Notes: generated by a model not told the origin, from the sequence alone. A DNA stretch of 64,000 nt from Microbacterium ginsengiterrae (GCF_014205075.1 NZ_JACHMU010000001.1:930001-994000); one strand, 5' to 3'; counted from the first letter of the stretch, positions 1-9,451 are shown. Translations and numbers: made by a program.

Positions 1-736
1 CGCGCCATGATCCGTTCCAGGACGTGGTGAGCCCGTCGGCGCACCAACTGCCCGAGTACGAGAAGCGTGCGCCGCCCTCGAACTGGAACACGGCCTCGGC
101 GGCGGCACCTCCGTCGTACCAGCTCCAGGACGGGTGGAACTCCTCGCAGTAGACCGACACCGGCTCGCGGTCCAACAGGAAGCGCGCCTGGTCGAAGCTG
201 TGGATGGCCATGTCGACGAGGAGCGGATGCGGCATCCGATCACGGAACCCGCCGAACCGAGGGTTCTGGAAGAAGACGGTGCCGAGCTGCTCCGCACCGC
301 CGGCATCCGCCAGGGCGCGACGGAACGCGCGGATGCCGCGGGAATGGCGACGCGACTGGCTCGTGGCGACGAGGACACCTGCGGCGCGGCTGAGTGCCGC
401 CAGACGGATCGCCTCCGACACCGTGGGCGTGATCGGCTTCTCGCTGAGCACGGGAACCCCCGCCCGCACGGCGGCAGCGCTCACGGCGAAGTGCGCCTCG
501 GGGATCGTGACGTTGAGGAGCATGTCCGCCGACGCGGCGTTCAGGGCGTCATCGACCGAGGTGAAGGTCGGCGCGTCCCACGACCGCTCATCCACGGCGG
601 TGCGCGCGGCCCCGTCGGCCACATCGACGACGGCGGCGATCCGCAGATCGGCGCGCCGGTCGACGGCATCCAGCCAGGCCCGCCCCATCCCGCCGGCGCC
701 GACGAGCAGGACATCGCGGACTCGGGTGCCGCTCAC
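1..736 (-). CDS. Gfo/Idh/MocA-family oxidoreductase (C-terminus cut by window edge)
   Basis: Probable NAD(P)-dependent sugar or inositol-type dehydrogenase. About 245 residues are visible; the C-terminal part lies outside the window. The N-terminus has a Rossmann fingerprint ([17 protein letters not shown]) and, near residue 95, the LSEKPIT motif (EKP) typical of the Gfo/Idh/MocA family. The GTG start at 736 overlaps the TGA stop of the upstream ThuA gene as GTGA, so the pair is translationally coupled. It is the third gene of an alpha-galactosidase/ThuA/dehydrogenase operon, which suggests oxidation of a sugar released by the glycosidase. The substrate cannot be told from sequence. Confidence 0.88.
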   Translation of the reverse strand, partial: MSGTRVRDVLLVGAGGMGRAWLDAVDRRADLRIAAVVDVADGAARTAVDERSWDAPTFTSVDDALNAASADMLLNVTIPEAHFAVSAAAVRAGVPVLSEKPITPTVSEAIRLAALSRAAGVLVATSQSRRHSRGIRAFRRALADAGGAEQLGTVFFQNPRFGGFRDRMPHPLLVDMAIHSFDQARFLLDREPVSVYCEEFHPSWSWYDGGAAAEAVFQFEGGARFSYSGSWCADGLTTSWNGSWR

Positions 737-1497
737 AGCGGCGTCCCGTCCCATTCGCGCGGGGTGTGGAAGTCGCCCGTCTCGTGCATCGCGATCCGCG
801 GAGAGGTGCGGGGGCGATCCTGATGCGCCCAGCGGACGGCGTTGGCGAGCACCAGCTGGATGCTCGGGTCGTGATAGACCGGGTAGTCCTGGTCCCCCGG
901 CGAGAAGTAGAAGATCCGCCCGTGGCCGCGCGAGAAGGTCATCCCGGATCGGAAGACCTCGCCGCCGGTGAAGCCCGATACGAAGACGAGGTCGTCCGGT
1001 GTGGGGACGTCGAAGAACTCGCCGTACATCTCCTGCGCCGGCAGCACGATCGGCTGAGGGACGCCCTGGGCGATGGGGTGCGTCGGCGCCACCGTCCACA
1101 CGAGTTCACGGTCGTCCCCCTGCCGCCAGCGCAACGAGCACGTCGTGCCCATCAGGGCGATGAAGATCTTCGAGAAGTGCGCGGAGTGCAGGGCGATGAG
1201 TCCCATGCCCCCGAGAACGTGGCGGTGCACGCGGGCGACGACCTCGTCATCGACGTCGTCGTGACGCATGTGCCCCCACCACAGCAGCACATCCGTCCGC
1301 TGCAGTCGCTCCTCGGTCAGCCCGTGCTCGGCGTCGTCGAACGTCGCCGTCTCGACGACGTCCGCGTCGCCCAGGTGCTGCCGGAGCGCAGCGGCGATCG
1401 TGCCGTGCATGGTGTCGGGATAGATCCGCTGCGGGACCGCGTCGACCTTTTCGTGATGGTTCTCGCCCCACACGAGCACGCGCACCGGGTCCGTCAT
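733..1497 (-). CDS. ThuA domain protein (glutamine-amidotransferase-like fold)
   Basis: 254-residue ThuA-family protein (trehalose utilisation family, class I GATase-like fold). Visible motifs are [11 protein letters not shown] at the N-terminus, [11 protein letters not shown] in the middle and [11 protein letters not shown], all typical of the family; the C-terminal half contains the conserved GRIFYFSPG stretch. ATG at 1497 overlaps the stop of the alpha-galactosidase as ATGA. Family members usually sit in sugar-degradation operons beside Gfo/Idh/MocA dehydrogenases, as here. The biochemical role is not established for the family in general. Confidence 0.88.
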   Translation of the reverse strand: MTDPVRVLVWGENHHEKVDAVPQRIYPDTMHGTIAAALRQHLGDADVVETATFDDAEHGLTEERLQRTDVLLWWGHMRHDDVDDEVVARVHRHVLGGMGLIALHSAHFSKIFIALMGTTCSLRWRQGDDRELVWTVAPTHPIAQGVPQPIVLPAQEMYGEFFDVPTPDDLVFVSGFTGGEVFRSGMTFSRGHGRIFYFSPGDQDYPVYHDPSIQLVLANAVRWAHQDRPRTSPRIAMHETGDFHTPREWDGTPL

Positions 1498-3605
1498 CTC
1501 GTCTCCTCCGTCATCGTCGTGATCTCCAGCAACCGCGCGGCCGGCTCGTCCGGAAGCGTGAGCGTGATCAGCCCGTCGTCCGCCTCCCAGACGATATCGG
1601 CGGGCAGGCTCGTGGGGTAGAGGCAACGCACCGAGATCCGCGCCCCCGCATGCGCCGGCAGTGGGATGCGGACGGTCGTCGGTCCGCCGCGTCGCCACAC
1701 GGACACGTACGCACGCTCCCCCGCGTCCAATCCGAGAGCGACCGTGTCGTCACGCCACCCTGGAAGGCCGATGGGCCAGAACGGTGTCGCTCGGGGGAGA
1801 TCGCCGCGGATGCGCCCGTACAGGTCGATCGCCTCGCGCACGAGGCTGGTCTGCGCCGGCTCGAGCAGGTCGAGTCGACCGCCGAGGTGGATGCGCCCGA
1901 GCAGGCTGTTGACCATCGTGAACGCGATGCGCTCGTCGCTCCAGGTGCGGTCGGGGTACGCCCACACCGCGCCCTGCTCCGGGGTCACCGCGGTGGGGGC
2001 GGCCGCGGCGATCGCGGCGTAGAGCAGCGGGTCCTGATTGTCGCTCGTCGACTGGAGGGGAAGCAGCGACAGCAGGGCGTAGTCCATCCGCTGCGCGCCG
2101 GCCGCGCAGTTCTCGATGACGAGGTCGGGATGCCGGTCCAGCACACCGGCCAGCCAGTCCAGGTGTGCACGGTTGTGACCGAGCTGGCCGTCGCCGGGGC
2201 TGTCCGCGGCGACATCAGTGCCCTGAGTGATGTCGACGTTGTCGTCGAATTTCAGATACCCCACGCCGTAGTCGGCGACGAGCCGGTCCACCATGCCGTC
2301 GAGACGTGCCCGTACCGCCGGGTGACGGAGGTCGAGGCGGTAGCGGCCGGACTCGATCACACGGGCGCCGTCGCGTTGGAAGAAGGCATCATCGGGGAGT
2401 TCCGTCGCGCCGATGCTGGCGACGCCCATCGCCTCCGGCTCCACCCAGAGGCCGGGGACCATCCCTCTGCGGCGGATGTGGGCGGTGACCTCGGCCAGCC
2501 CGCCGGGGAACCTGCGAGGCGACTCCTCCCAGTCGCCCAGTGCCTCCCACCATCGCCCCTCTTCGGCGTGCCATCCGGCGTCGATGCAGAAGTACTCGGC
2601 TCCGGCGTCCGCCGCGGCGTCGATGAGGGGAAGGAGCCTCTCGGTCGTCGGGTCCCCCATCAGACCGTTCATGAAGTCGTTGAAGATGACGGGCAGACGC
2701 TCGTTGTCCTTGTGCGGTCGCCGGATCCGCCTGCGGTACTCGGTCATCGCGGCGAACGCGGCATCGTCGCCGACGCCGACGGCGATCGCCGCAGGCACAC
2801 TCTCGAAACGGGCGCCGACGCCGAGCCGCCGCGTCCACGCGTGCGCCTGATCGGTGGGTCCGGTGGCGATGACGTACAGAGCTCCGCCCCAATCGCCGAC
2901 CTCCCACCGCCAACCGCCGTTGTTCTCGACCTGCCACAGCAGAGACCGCGAACCGTCGACGGCGCTGAGCATGCCCATGGGGAGATGCCCTCCGGTCGAC
3001 CAGCTGCCGCGGGCGGTCAGCGAGAAGGATGCACGGGTCCCCTGATACCCCCATTGGGCGAGCCCGACGTCGTCGAGGCCGAGGTCACCCGGGGCATGGT
3101 GCTGCCACATCGCCTCGCGGAACCAGCTGTTGTGCGCCGTCGCGATCGTCTGCTCGTCCCACCATGCCGACCCCGGCGCGGTCAGGCCCCCCAGCGCGAA
3201 GGTCGACAGCAGCTGCACGTCGGCGGGGCGATCACCGTCGTTGACGACCTCGCTCTGCCAGCGCACGACGGGCAGATCGCTCCAGCTCGTCAGGCGGCTG
3301 GTGACCGTGAGCGCCGTCTCCGGATCCCGCATCGTGATCGCGAGGATGCTGCGCCCACCACTATCGGTCTCCTCGTGTGACACGTAGCGCATGCGACGGC
3401 TCAGCCCGCTGCCCATGAACCGTTCAGAGGATTGGAGGTCGTTGCCCTCCCCCGCGACACGCACCTCGGCGAGCGGGAGCGCCGCGCCACCGGCATCCGA
3501 CACCGGGGCGCCGGCAGCCCCCACATGGGTGATCGCCGGTGGGCCGTCGTCGAGGCGCACGACGACCTCGACGGCGCCGGGCTGCCATCTGATCGGTTCG
3601 GTCAC
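1494..3605 (-). CDS. Alpha-galactosidase, GH36 family
   Basis: 703-residue glycoside hydrolase that should cleave terminal alpha-galactosides. The order is an N-terminal beta-sandwich (to about residue 290) then a TIM barrel. Catalytic signatures are visible: the nucleophile Asp454 in YLKFDDN and the acid/base Asp522 in STSDNQD, with the ENCAAGA motif between them. DAGWH and GLWVEPEAM barrel motifs are also intact. GTG at 3605 is chosen because AGGAG lies 8 bases upstream; an upstream ATG at 3659 would add 18 residues without a ribosome site. No signal peptide, so a cytoplasmic enzyme acting on imported oligosaccharides. First gene of the operon running down to base 1. Confidence 0.9.
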   Translation of the reverse strand: MTEPIRWQPGAVEVVVRLDDGPPAITHVGAAGAPVSDAGGAALPLAEVRVAGEGNDLQSSERFMGSGLSRRMRYVSHEETDSGGRSILAITMRDPETALTVTSRLTSWSDLPVVRWQSEVVNDGDRPADVQLLSTFALGGLTAPGSAWWDEQTIATAHNSWFREAMWQHHAPGDLGLDDVGLAQWGYQGTRASFSLTARGSWSTGGHLPMGMLSAVDGSRSLLWQVENNGGWRWEVGDWGGALYVIATGPTDQAHAWTRRLGVGARFESVPAAIAVGVGDDAAFAAMTEYRRRIRRPHKDNERLPVIFNDFMNGLMGDPTTERLLPLIDAAADAGAEYFCIDAGWHAEEGRWWEALGDWEESPRRFPGGLAEVTAHIRRRGMVPGLWVEPEAMGVASIGATELPDDAFFQRDGARVIESGRYRLDLRHPAVRARLDGMVDRLVADYGVGYLKFDDNVDITQGTDVAADSPGDGQLGHNRAHLDWLAGVLDRHPDLVIENCAAGAQRMDYALLSLLPLQSTSDNQDPLLYAAIAAAAPTAVTPEQGAVWAYPDRTWSDERIAFTMVNSLLGRIHLGGRLDLLEPAQTSLVREAIDLYGRIRGDLPRATPFWPIGLPGWRDDTVALGLDAGERAYVSVWRRGGPTTVRIPLPAHAGARISVRCLYPTSLPADIVWEADDGLITLTLPDEPAARLLEITTMTEETR

Positions 3606-3752
3606 GGGTGTCTCCTGTCGCTCGCTCACGCAGGCTGAGCAGCCGCCGCGCAGGCTCAAGGGCTCTCAACGTAGCGGTGGTGGTCACGGTGAGCGCGTTA
3701 TCCGTTCGGGTGTCGCACTTTCATCGGATGAATCGGATGCACGCCCCTCGGT

Positions 3753-3762
3753 TGTAATTACA
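3753..3762. promoter_or_regulatory. Perfect palindrome TGTAATTACA, candidate operator
   Basis: Ten-base perfect palindrome in the 202-base divergent spacer between the alpha-galactosidase and the aldolase. It is conspicuously AT-rich against its surroundings and lies 46 bases before the aldolase start. GT-N4-AC-type palindromes are compatible with GntR-like repressors, but no regulator gene is adjacent, so assignment is inference. Confidence 0.35.
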
Positions 3763-3807
3763 GGTTGCGATCCGAGAGAATGGGATGAACCCCGATCGAG
3801 GAGCCCC

Positions 3808-4446
3808 ATGACCGACCGTCTCGCCCGCGCACGCACCACCGGCGTCCTCGCCGTCCTGCGCGCCCCCTCCCCCGAACTCGCCCTCGAGACCGCAGAGGCG
3901 ATCATCCGCGGAGGTGTGACAGGCATCGAGGTCACCTACTCCACCCCTGACGCCCCGGCCGTCATCAAAGAGCTCATCGCCCGTCACGGTGATGCCGCCT
4001 ACGTCGGCGCCGGCACCGTCACCACGGTGGAGCAGGCGAGCGCCGCCCGCGACGCGGGGGCCGAGTTCCTCGTCAGCCCCGGGACCCTTCCCGACCTCAC
4101 GCGCGCGATGCTCGACACCGGCGCGGTGGTCATGACCGGCGCGATGACCCCGACCGAGGTCATGAGCGCGCTCGCGCTCGGCGTCGACGTCGTGAAGATC
4201 TTCCCGGCGTCCCTCGGCGGGCCGTCGTACCTCGGCGCGCTGCGCGGACCGTTCCCCGATGCGCCCCTCATGCCCACCGGCGGCGTGAAGCCGGACAATC
4301 TGGCCGACTGGTTCGCTGCGGGTTCCGTCGCGGTCGGCGCGGGTGGCGACCTCGCCAACTCCGCCTCGATCGCCGCCGAGGACTGGGACGACATCACCGC
4401 TCGCGCCGCACGCTTCGCCTCCGCACTGTCGGCCGTACGCTCATAG
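3808..4446 (+). CDS. eda: KDPG/KHG-type aldolase
   Basis: 212-residue class I aldolase of the 2-keto-3-deoxy-6-phosphogluconate / 4-hydroxy-2-oxoglutarate family, which cleaves 2-keto-3-deoxy acid phosphates to pyruvate and an aldehyde. Motifs in order: VLAVLRAPS, GGVTGIEVTYSTPDA (catalytic Glu), VGAGTVTTVEQ, VKIFPAS containing the Schiff-base lysine, and MPTGGVKPDN phosphate loop. ATG at 3808 is preceded by GAGGAG. Its divergence from the alpha-galactosidase operon suggests a shared sugar or sugar-acid pathway (De Ley-Doudoroff or uronate branch), but this is inference. Confidence 0.9.
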   Translation: MTDRLARARTTGVLAVLRAPSPELALETAEAIIRGGVTGIEVTYSTPDAPAVIKELIARHGDAAYVGAGTVTTVEQASAARDAGAEFLVSPGTLPDLTRAMLDTGAVVMTGAMTPTEVMSALALGVDVVKIFPASLGGPSYLGALRGPFPDAPLMPTGGVKPDNLADWFAAGSVAVGAGGDLANSASIAAEDWDDITARAARFASALSAVRS

Positions 4447-4447
4447 T

Positions 4448-5194
4448 GTGATCGATCTGCCGCTGTGGGCGTGGGGCGTCCTCGCCCTCGCGGCGGTGAC
4501 GATCGGTCTGGCCAAGACCGCGATCCCCGGCGGCGGCATCCTGCCCGTCGCCCTGTTCGCGTCGGTGCTTCCTGCGCGCACCTCGACGGCGGCGCTGCTG
4601 CTCCTCCTCATCGTGGGCGACATGTTCGCGCTCATCGCATACCGCCGACACGCCCACTGGCCGAGCCTGCTCCGGCTCGCTCCCGCGGTGCTGATCGGCC
4701 TGCTCGCCGGGTTCGCGTTCCTGGCGATCGGCGATGACGCGGTCGTCAGGCGCGCGATCGGCGTGATCCTTCTGGCGATGATCGCCGTGACGCTGTGGCG
4801 CAGACACCGACAGGCACGCACGGGAGCGCCCGCCGTGGCGAACGGGATGATCGCGGCATCCGGCTATGGCGCGCTCGCCGGCTTCACGACCATGGTCGCG
4901 AACGCCGCCGGCCCCGTCATGTCGATGTACTTCCTCGCCATGCGCACCCCGGTGCAGGTCTTCCTCGGCACCTCGGCGTGGTTCTTCGCGATCGTGAACG
5001 TGTTCAAGGTGCCGTTCCTCGCCGGCATCGGCCTCTTCGACGGCCCCGTGCTCCTGATGGACGCCGCGCTCGTGCCCCTCGTCGTAGTCGGCGCGTTCGC
5101 CGGACTGCGCCTCGCTCGGCGCATGAAGCAGCAGGTCTTCGACCGCATCGTGATCGGGCTGACCATCGTCGGCGCGGTGTACCTGTTGTTCTGA
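4448..5194 (+). CDS. TSUP family permease (TauE/SafE-like)
   Basis: 248-residue integral membrane protein with about eight hydrophobic segments, matching the sulfite exporter TauE/SafE (DUF81/TSUP) family. Repeat motifs typical of the family are seen: GLAKTAIPGGGI near the start and ASGYGALAGFTTMVANAAGP after the midpoint. GTG at 4448 begins one base after the aldolase stop, so the two are probably co-transcribed; no clear Shine-Dalgarno is visible. The transported anion is unknown; the family covers sulfite, sulfonates and organic acids. Confidence 0.85.
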   Translation: MIDLPLWAWGVLALAAVTIGLAKTAIPGGGILPVALFASVLPARTSTAALLLLLIVGDMFALIAYRRHAHWPSLLRLAPAVLIGLLAGFAFLAIGDDAVVRRAIGVILLAMIAVTLWRRHRQARTGAPAVANGMIAASGYGALAGFTTMVANAAGPVMSMYFLAMRTPVQVFLGTSAWFFAIVNVFKVPFLAGIGLFDGPVLLMDAALVPLVVVGAFAGLRLARRMKQQVFDRIVIGLTIVGAVYLLF

Positions 5195-5233
5195 CGTCGG
5201 CGGCGTCGTCCGGTGTCAGCTCGCGCGCGAACC

Positions 5234-6067
5234 TCAGTCCAGGAAGATGTCCGGAAACAGTCGATCGTCCGGAGTGCCGGGCACGGCCGCGTAGCCGGAG
5301 AAGTCCGTGACGCCGTCCGCCTCCAGCACGTCCTCGACGATCAGGCTCTGCCCGGTGTACTCGGCCGCCGGCTTCGTGAGGACGGAGTACGCGGCATCCG
5401 CATAGATGTCCGCGGTGCGGCTCGCGGCCATCACCTTGTCACCGCCGAGGAGGTTCTGCACGGCGGCGGTCGCGATCGTCGTGCGCGGCCAGAGGGTGTT
5501 GGCGGCGATGCCGTCGCCGGCGAACTCGGCCGCGAGGCCCAGCGTGACCATGGTCATGCCGAACTTCGCCAGCGAGTAGCCCGTGTGCGCGCCGAGCCAC
5601 TTGGGCGTCGGGTTGAGCGGCGGCGACAGCGACAGGATGTGCGGGTTCGTGGAGTTGCGCAGCTGCGGGATCGCCGCGCGCGACAGCATGAACGTGCCGC
5701 GGACGTTGACGTCCTGCATGAGGTCGTACTTCTTCGCGCTGAGATTCAGCGAGCGCGAGAGATCGATGACGCTGGCGTTGTTGATGACGATGTCGATGCC
5801 GCCGAATTCGCCCTGCGTGGTGATGACCGCCTCGGTGATGTCGTCGTCGTCGCGCACGTCTCCGACGAGCGGAAGCGCGTTCCCCCCGGCAGCCCTGATC
5901 TGCTCGGCCGCGGTGTGGACGGTGCCCTCCAGCTTCGGGTGCGGCGTGTCGGTCTTGGCGAGCATGGCGATGTTCGCCCCGTCGCGCGCGGCCCGGAGTG
6001 CGATCGCCAGGCCGATGCCCCGGCTCCCGCCGGACATCAGGATGGTCTTACCCGCGAGTGAAGTCAT
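5234..6067 (-). CDS. Short-chain dehydrogenase/reductase (HSDL2-like)
   Basis: 277-residue classical SDR. The cofactor motif GGSRGIG is at about residues 13-19 and the NNAS motif near 97; the catalytic Tyr/Lys pair is in YSLAK, preceded by a serine in LSLSPPL. The long alpha-beta connection with KTDTPHPKLEGT and the WLGAHTGYS context match the hydroxysteroid-dehydrogenase-like 2 (HSDL2) subgroup. It lies 43 bases downstream of a second SDR on the same strand, so they likely form a small lipid/fatty-acid metabolism operon. Substrate unknown. Confidence 0.87.
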   Translation of the reverse strand: MTSLAGKTILMSGGSRGIGLAIALRAARDGANIAMLAKTDTPHPKLEGTVHTAAEQIRAAGGNALPLVGDVRDDDDITEAVITTQGEFGGIDIVINNASVIDLSRSLNLSAKKYDLMQDVNVRGTFMLSRAAIPQLRNSTNPHILSLSPPLNPTPKWLGAHTGYSLAKFGMTMVTLGLAAEFAGDGIAANTLWPRTTIATAAVQNLLGGDKVMAASRTADIYADAAYSVLTKPAAEYTGQSLIVEDVLEADGVTDFSGYAAVPGTPDDRLFPDIFLD

Positions 6068-6110
6068 ACGTGCTCCTTGCTTGTCGTCGGTATCTGCGCC
6101 GGGCGGCCGG

Positions 6111-6872
6111 TCACTTCGGCGCCATGCGGATGGCGCCGTCGAGGCGGATGGTCTCTCCGTTGAGGTAACCGTTCGAGACGATGTGCTCGACGAGGGACGC
6201 GTACTCCGCCGGCGTCCCGAGTCGTGCCGGGTAGGGCACCTGCTGGCCGAGCGACGCCTGCGCCGCCTCGGGAAGTCCCGCGAGCATCGGCGTCTCCATG
6301 ATTCCCGGTGCGATCGTGCAGACGCGGATGCCGTGACGGGCGAGTTCCCGCGCCACCGGCAGTGTCATCGCATGAACGCCGCCCTTGGACGCCGAGTACG
6401 CCGGCTGCCCGATCTGACCGTCGAACGCGGCGACGGATGCGGTGTTCACGATGACGCCGCGGTCGCCGGACTCCGTCGGCTCGCTCTGGGCCATGATCGC
6501 GGATGCCTGCGAGATGACATTGAAGGTGCCGACGAGGTTGATGCGCACGACGCGCTCGAAATCGGCCAGGACCGCGGGCTTGCCGTCGCGATCGAGGACC
6601 TTCGCCGGCGGAGCGATGCCGGCACAGTTGACGACCACGCGCAGCGGCGACTTCTCGTTCGCGAGAACGGCGGCGCCGGCGGCATCCTCGGGGCTCGTGA
6701 CATCGCCGGGGAAGAACTCCCCGCCGAGTTCGGCGGCCATCTCGGCGCCGTCGGAGGACGGCAGATCGAGCAACGTGACGTGCGCTCCGGCGGCGGCGAG
6801 CGCACGGGCGGTCGCGAGGCCGAGCCCTGAAGCGCCTCCGGTGATGAGCGCACCGGCTCCCTGGATCTGCAT
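6111..6872 (-). CDS. SDR oxidoreductase, 3-hydroxyacyl-CoA dehydrogenase type II-like
   Basis: 253-residue classical SDR with GGASGLG cofactor loop, NCAG motif, catalytic Ser in NTASVAAF and YSASK active site. The overall pattern, including [12 protein letters not shown] and the C-terminal [10 protein letters not shown], fits the HSD17B10/3-hydroxy-2-methylbutyryl-CoA dehydrogenase group that acts in fatty-acid or branched-chain amino-acid breakdown. GAAGGAGAACTC directly precedes the ATG at 6872. First gene of the two-SDR unit. Confidence 0.87.
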   Translation of the reverse strand: MQIQGAGALITGGASGLGLATARALAAAGAHVTLLDLPSSDGAEMAAELGGEFFPGDVTSPEDAAGAAVLANEKSPLRVVVNCAGIAPPAKVLDRDGKPAVLADFERVVRINLVGTFNVISQASAIMAQSEPTESGDRGVIVNTASVAAFDGQIGQPAYSASKGGVHAMTLPVARELARHGIRVCTIAPGIMETPMLAGLPEAAQASLGQQVPYPARLGTPAEYASLVEHIVSNGYLNGETIRLDGAIRMAPK

Positions 6873-6970
6873 GAGTTCTCCTTCGAACAGTCTTGCAACT
6901 GGGTTTCAGCATATGCGGTTCTCAGTGTCACCACTGGCGGCGGACCGGCCGAGGGGTGTTGGCTGAAGCC

Positions 6971-7330
6971 ATGGAACTGCGTCGCAAGCGAGCCTACGAC
7001 ACGGCCGATCCGTCCGACGGGTTCCGCGTGCTCGTCGATCGACTCTGGCCGCGTGGCGTGTCGAAGGACCGCGCAGCGATCGATCTGTGGGCCAAGGACG
7101 TCGCGCCGAGCCCTGACCTGCGGAAGGCCTGGCACGCGGCATCCGACGCCGAATGGGAGACGTACGCCGACCGATACCGCGCCGAACTCGCCGGCGAGAC
7201 GGCGACCGCCGTGTCCGAACTCGCGCGAGAGATCGCGCAGCACGGGGTCGTCACGCTCGTGTATGCCGCGCACGACGAACGCCGCAACCACGCCGTCGTG
7301 CTCGAAGACGCCCTGCGGGAGCTGCGGTGA
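6971..7330 (+). CDS. DUF488 family protein
   Basis: 119-residue cytoplasmic protein of the DUF488 family. The characteristic RAYD motif near the start and VLVDRLWPRGVSK are intact, as is the C-terminal VTLVYAAHDERRNHA. Function unknown; members are widespread single-domain proteins sometimes linked to heme/uroporphyrin-III methyltransferase regions. ATG at 6971 is the first in-frame start of the conserved region. It diverges from the SDR operon, with 98 bases between. Confidence 0.85.
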   Translation: MELRRKRAYDTADPSDGFRVLVDRLWPRGVSKDRAAIDLWAKDVAPSPDLRKAWHAASDAEWETYADRYRAELAGETATAVSELAREIAQHGVVTLVYAAHDERRNHAVVLEDALRELR

Positions 7331-7350
7331 TCATCCCCGGCCCGGTGACC

Positions 7351-7440
7351 CGCCGGGCACAACTCCGGAGATTCTTCGCGAATCCCCGTGACTTCGGCCT
7401 GGCTTACGCCGCTCGGGGCAGTTTCTCCGGAGTTGTGACC
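7351..7440. repeat. ~90-bp interspersed element, copy 1 (terminal inverted repeats)
   Basis: Intergenic element bounded by the perfect 12-base inverted repeat ACAACTCCGGAG (7359-7370) and CTCCGGAGTTGT (7425-7436). Inside it are a small hairpin GATTC-N5-GAATC (7370-7384) and a CCCCG/CGGGG pairing (7384-7388 with 7414-7418). A second copy in the opposite orientation is at 20691-20780, sharing both ends and the inner hairpin. It fills most of the spacer between DUF488 and the phosphotransferase gene. Confidence 0.75.
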
Positions 7441-7457
7441 AGGGCGGAAGGACGACC

Positions 7458-8183
7458 GTGACCATTCCCGCCCTCGATGTCGTCGTCCCGGATCGAGTCC
7501 GGCGCCTGGCCGGCGGCGCGCGGCTCACGCCGGTGTGGGAGAACGGGATCGGCGGGCTGACCTTCCGCACCGACGACGGCCGCTACATCAAGTGGGGTCC
7601 GCACGACCTCGAGGCGAACATGCGTGACGAGGCGGAACGCATGCGATGGGCCGCTCGATGGCTGCGCGTGCCGGAGGTCATCGACCAGGGTCAGGATGCC
7701 GCGCACGAGTGGCTCGTCACCGCCGCCATCGACGCGGAGAGCGCCGTCGCCCCTCGCTGGGCCGCTGAGCCGGAGGTCGCCGTGCGGGCGATCGGCACAG
7801 GGCTCCGGATGCTTCACGACACCCTCCCCGTCACCGAGTGCCCGTGGGAGTGGTCCGTGGCGGGGCGGCTCGAACGGGCGGCCGCCCGCGGCATCCGCCT
7901 TCCGGAGGCGCTGCGCACCCCGCCGCCCATCGATCTGCTCGTCGTCTGCCATGGCGACGCATGCGCTCCCAACACCCTGATCGACGCGCACGGCGCCGTC
8001 GCCGGACACGTCGATCTTGCCGCGCTCGGCACCGGCGACCGCTGGGCGGACATCGCCGTGGCGGCGATGAGCACGACCTGGAACTACGGGGCGGGGTGGG
8101 AGGATGCGCTGGTCGAGGCGTACGGAGTCCCGCCCGACCGCGAGCGCATGACGTACTACCGCGACCTCTGGAATGCGACCTGA
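7458..8183 (+). CDS. Aminoglycoside 3'-phosphotransferase-like kinase (APH family)
   Basis: 241-residue APH/choline-kinase-fold protein. ATP-binding Lys45 is in YIKWGP; the catalytic loop HGDACAPNTLID carries Asp167 and Asn172; the metal-binding Asp186 is in GHVDLAALG followed by GDRWADIA, the APH(3') signature. It therefore likely phosphorylates a hydroxyl of an aminoglycoside or a similar small molecule, but chromosomal actinobacterial homologues are often not resistance factors. GTG at 7458 has GGAAGGA upstream. The start lies 17 bases after the repeat element. Confidence 0.82.
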   Translation: MTIPALDVVVPDRVRRLAGGARLTPVWENGIGGLTFRTDDGRYIKWGPHDLEANMRDEAERMRWAARWLRVPEVIDQGQDAAHEWLVTAAIDAESAVAPRWAAEPEVAVRAIGTGLRMLHDTLPVTECPWEWSVAGRLERAAARGIRLPEALRTPPPIDLLVVCHGDACAPNTLIDAHGAVAGHVDLAALGTGDRWADIAVAAMSTTWNYGAGWEDALVEAYGVPPDRERMTYYRDLWNAT

Positions 8184-8184
8184 C

Positions 8185-8568
8185 ATGGCCCACCCCCTGA
8201 TGTTCGACTCCGACGACCCGCTTCTCGCGCGGGTCCGCTCGATCGCGCTCGCTCTTCCCGGCGCCGGCGAGAAGATCAGCCATGGGCGGCCGGCCTTCTT
8301 CACGCAGAAGGTGTTCTGCTACTTCGGCGGGTCGGTGCGCGCCGACGGCGAATGGATCCCGCACGACGCGGCGGTCATGGTACGGCCCGACCCGGACGAC
8401 GAGCCGGCGCTGCGCCAGGATGCCCGCTTCTGGATTCCGGCGTACCTCGGCCCCTCCGGCTGGCTGGGCATCGACCTCGACGACAGCACCGACTGGCAGG
8501 AGATCGCCGAGCTCATCGACGCCTCCTACCGCGTGACCGCTCCGCGCAGACTCATCGCCGACCTGTGA
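8185..8568 (+). CDS. MmcQ/YjbR family DNA-binding-like protein
   Basis: 127-residue MmcQ/YjbR-like protein. Typical pattern: ALALPGAGEKISHGRPAFF near residue 20, KVFCYFGG, then WIPAYLGPSGWLGIDL and a C-terminal SYRVTAPRRLIADL helix. The fold resembles type III secretion chaperones/DNA-binding domains; function is not established. The ATG is one base after the phosphotransferase stop, so the two genes are translationally linked. Confidence 0.85.
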   Translation: MAHPLMFDSDDPLLARVRSIALALPGAGEKISHGRPAFFTQKVFCYFGGSVRADGEWIPHDAAVMVRPDPDDEPALRQDARFWIPAYLGPSGWLGIDLDDSTDWQEIAELIDASYRVTAPRRLIADL

Positions 8569-8632
8569 GACACCACCCCGGCCTCGAGACACCACGCGCC
8601 ATGTGATGTCTCACGGTGCGGATGGTGTCTCG
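8565..8632. repeat. Four-arm inverted element (two forward, two reverse GAGACACCAC arms)
   Basis: Arms at 8565-8576 (GTGAGACACCAC), 8585-8595 (CGAGACACCAC), 8603-8614 (GTGATGTCTCAC) and 8622-8632 (ATGGTGTCTCG). Arms 1 and 2 can each pair with 3 or 4, giving alternative or nested hairpins. The first arm includes the stop of the YjbR gene, and the element fills the convergent spacer before the ECF T gene, so it may act as a bidirectional terminator. Confidence 0.6.
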
Positions 8633-8656
8633 ACGCGCGAACCGAGCGCAGCGCGG

Positions 8657-9451
8657 TCAGGTCCAGACGAAGCGGAACGTGCCGACGAGGACCGCCGCCG
8701 TCAGGGCGAGCGCCATGATCGCGACGGCGCCGAGGAGCGCGACGGCATCCCGGCCGTGCAGGCGCGAGGGCCGCGACCAGGTGCGAGGGATGCCGGAGCC
8801 GAAGCCGCGCGCCTCCATCGCCAGCGCGAGCCGCGTCCCCCGGCGCACCGCGAACACGAGCAGCACGAACGCCATGGAGAAGAATCGCCTGATCACCCCC
8901 TTGTCGCCCACCCCGCGCGCACGACGGGCCAGGCCCATGGTGCGCCAATCGTCGAGGAACAGTCCGAGCATGCGCGTGCCGGCGAGGATGCCGAGGACGA
9001 AGCGGCTGGGCAGCTTGGCGACCTGGGCGAGAGCATCGGCGAGCTCGGTGGGGTCGGTGCCACCGAACAGGAGGATGGTCGGCAGACCGAGCGCGACCAC
9101 CCGCAGCCCCACCGCGATCGCGAGGGAGATCGAGTCGTCGCTGATCGTGGCGAAGCCGAAACTCCAGTAGATGCGCCCGGCGGGCTCGGCGTAGAGGAGC
9201 ATGCTGAGCCCCGCGACGGGGGCGAAGATGACGATCGGCAGCAACCGGCGCAGCACGGTCGACAGGCGCAGTCCGGTCAACGGCAGACACAGCAGCTGCA
9301 GCCCGATCGCGACGAGTCCGCTCACGACGTCGATGGACGCGAACAGCGGGACGGACAGCAGTAGGGCGAGCACGAGCTTCGTGACGGGGTTGACCCCGTC
9401 GAGCCATGCGCGGTTCCCGACCTGCACGCTCCCCGTCTGCACCGCGGTCAT
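8657..9451 (-). CDS. ECF transporter T component (YkoC-like)
   Basis: 264-residue transmembrane EcfT subunit that couples the ATPases to the substrate-binding S component. Five to six hydrophobic segments are visible, and the cytoplasmic coupling motifs ARRARGVG (near 175) and ALAMEARGF (near 210) correspond to the two conserved A-R-G coupling helices. ATG at 9451 overlaps the ATPase gene stop as ATGA. Third gene of the riboswitch-controlled operon, so it should serve thiamine or its HMP precursor. Confidence 0.9.
   Translation of the reverse strand: MTAVQTGSVQVGNRAWLDGVNPVTKLVLALLLSVPLFASIDVVSGLVAIGLQLLCLPLTGLRLSTVLRRLLPIVIFAPVAGLSMLLYAEPAGRIYWSFGFATISDDSISLAIAVGLRVVALGLPTILLFGGTDPTELADALAQVAKLPSRFVLGILAGTRMLGLFLDDWRTMGLARRARGVGDKGVIRRFFSMAFVLLVFAVRRGTRLALAMEARGFGSGIPRTWSRPSRLHGRDAVALLGAVAIMALALTAAVLVGTFRFVWT

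Noticed and set aside
1650..3380. 576-codon plus-strand open frame over the alpha-galactosidase
   Set aside because: Antisense to a GH36 gene with intact catalytic motifs; no recognisable domain.
3683..3705. LacI-type operator near the alpha-galactosidase start
   Set aside because: GAGCGCGTTA has only partial symmetry and poor match to known operators.
7458..8183. Antibiotic-resistance gene on a mobile element
   Set aside because: Base composition and neighbours match the chromosome, no transposase nearby; homologues of this APH type are common housekeeping genes in the group.
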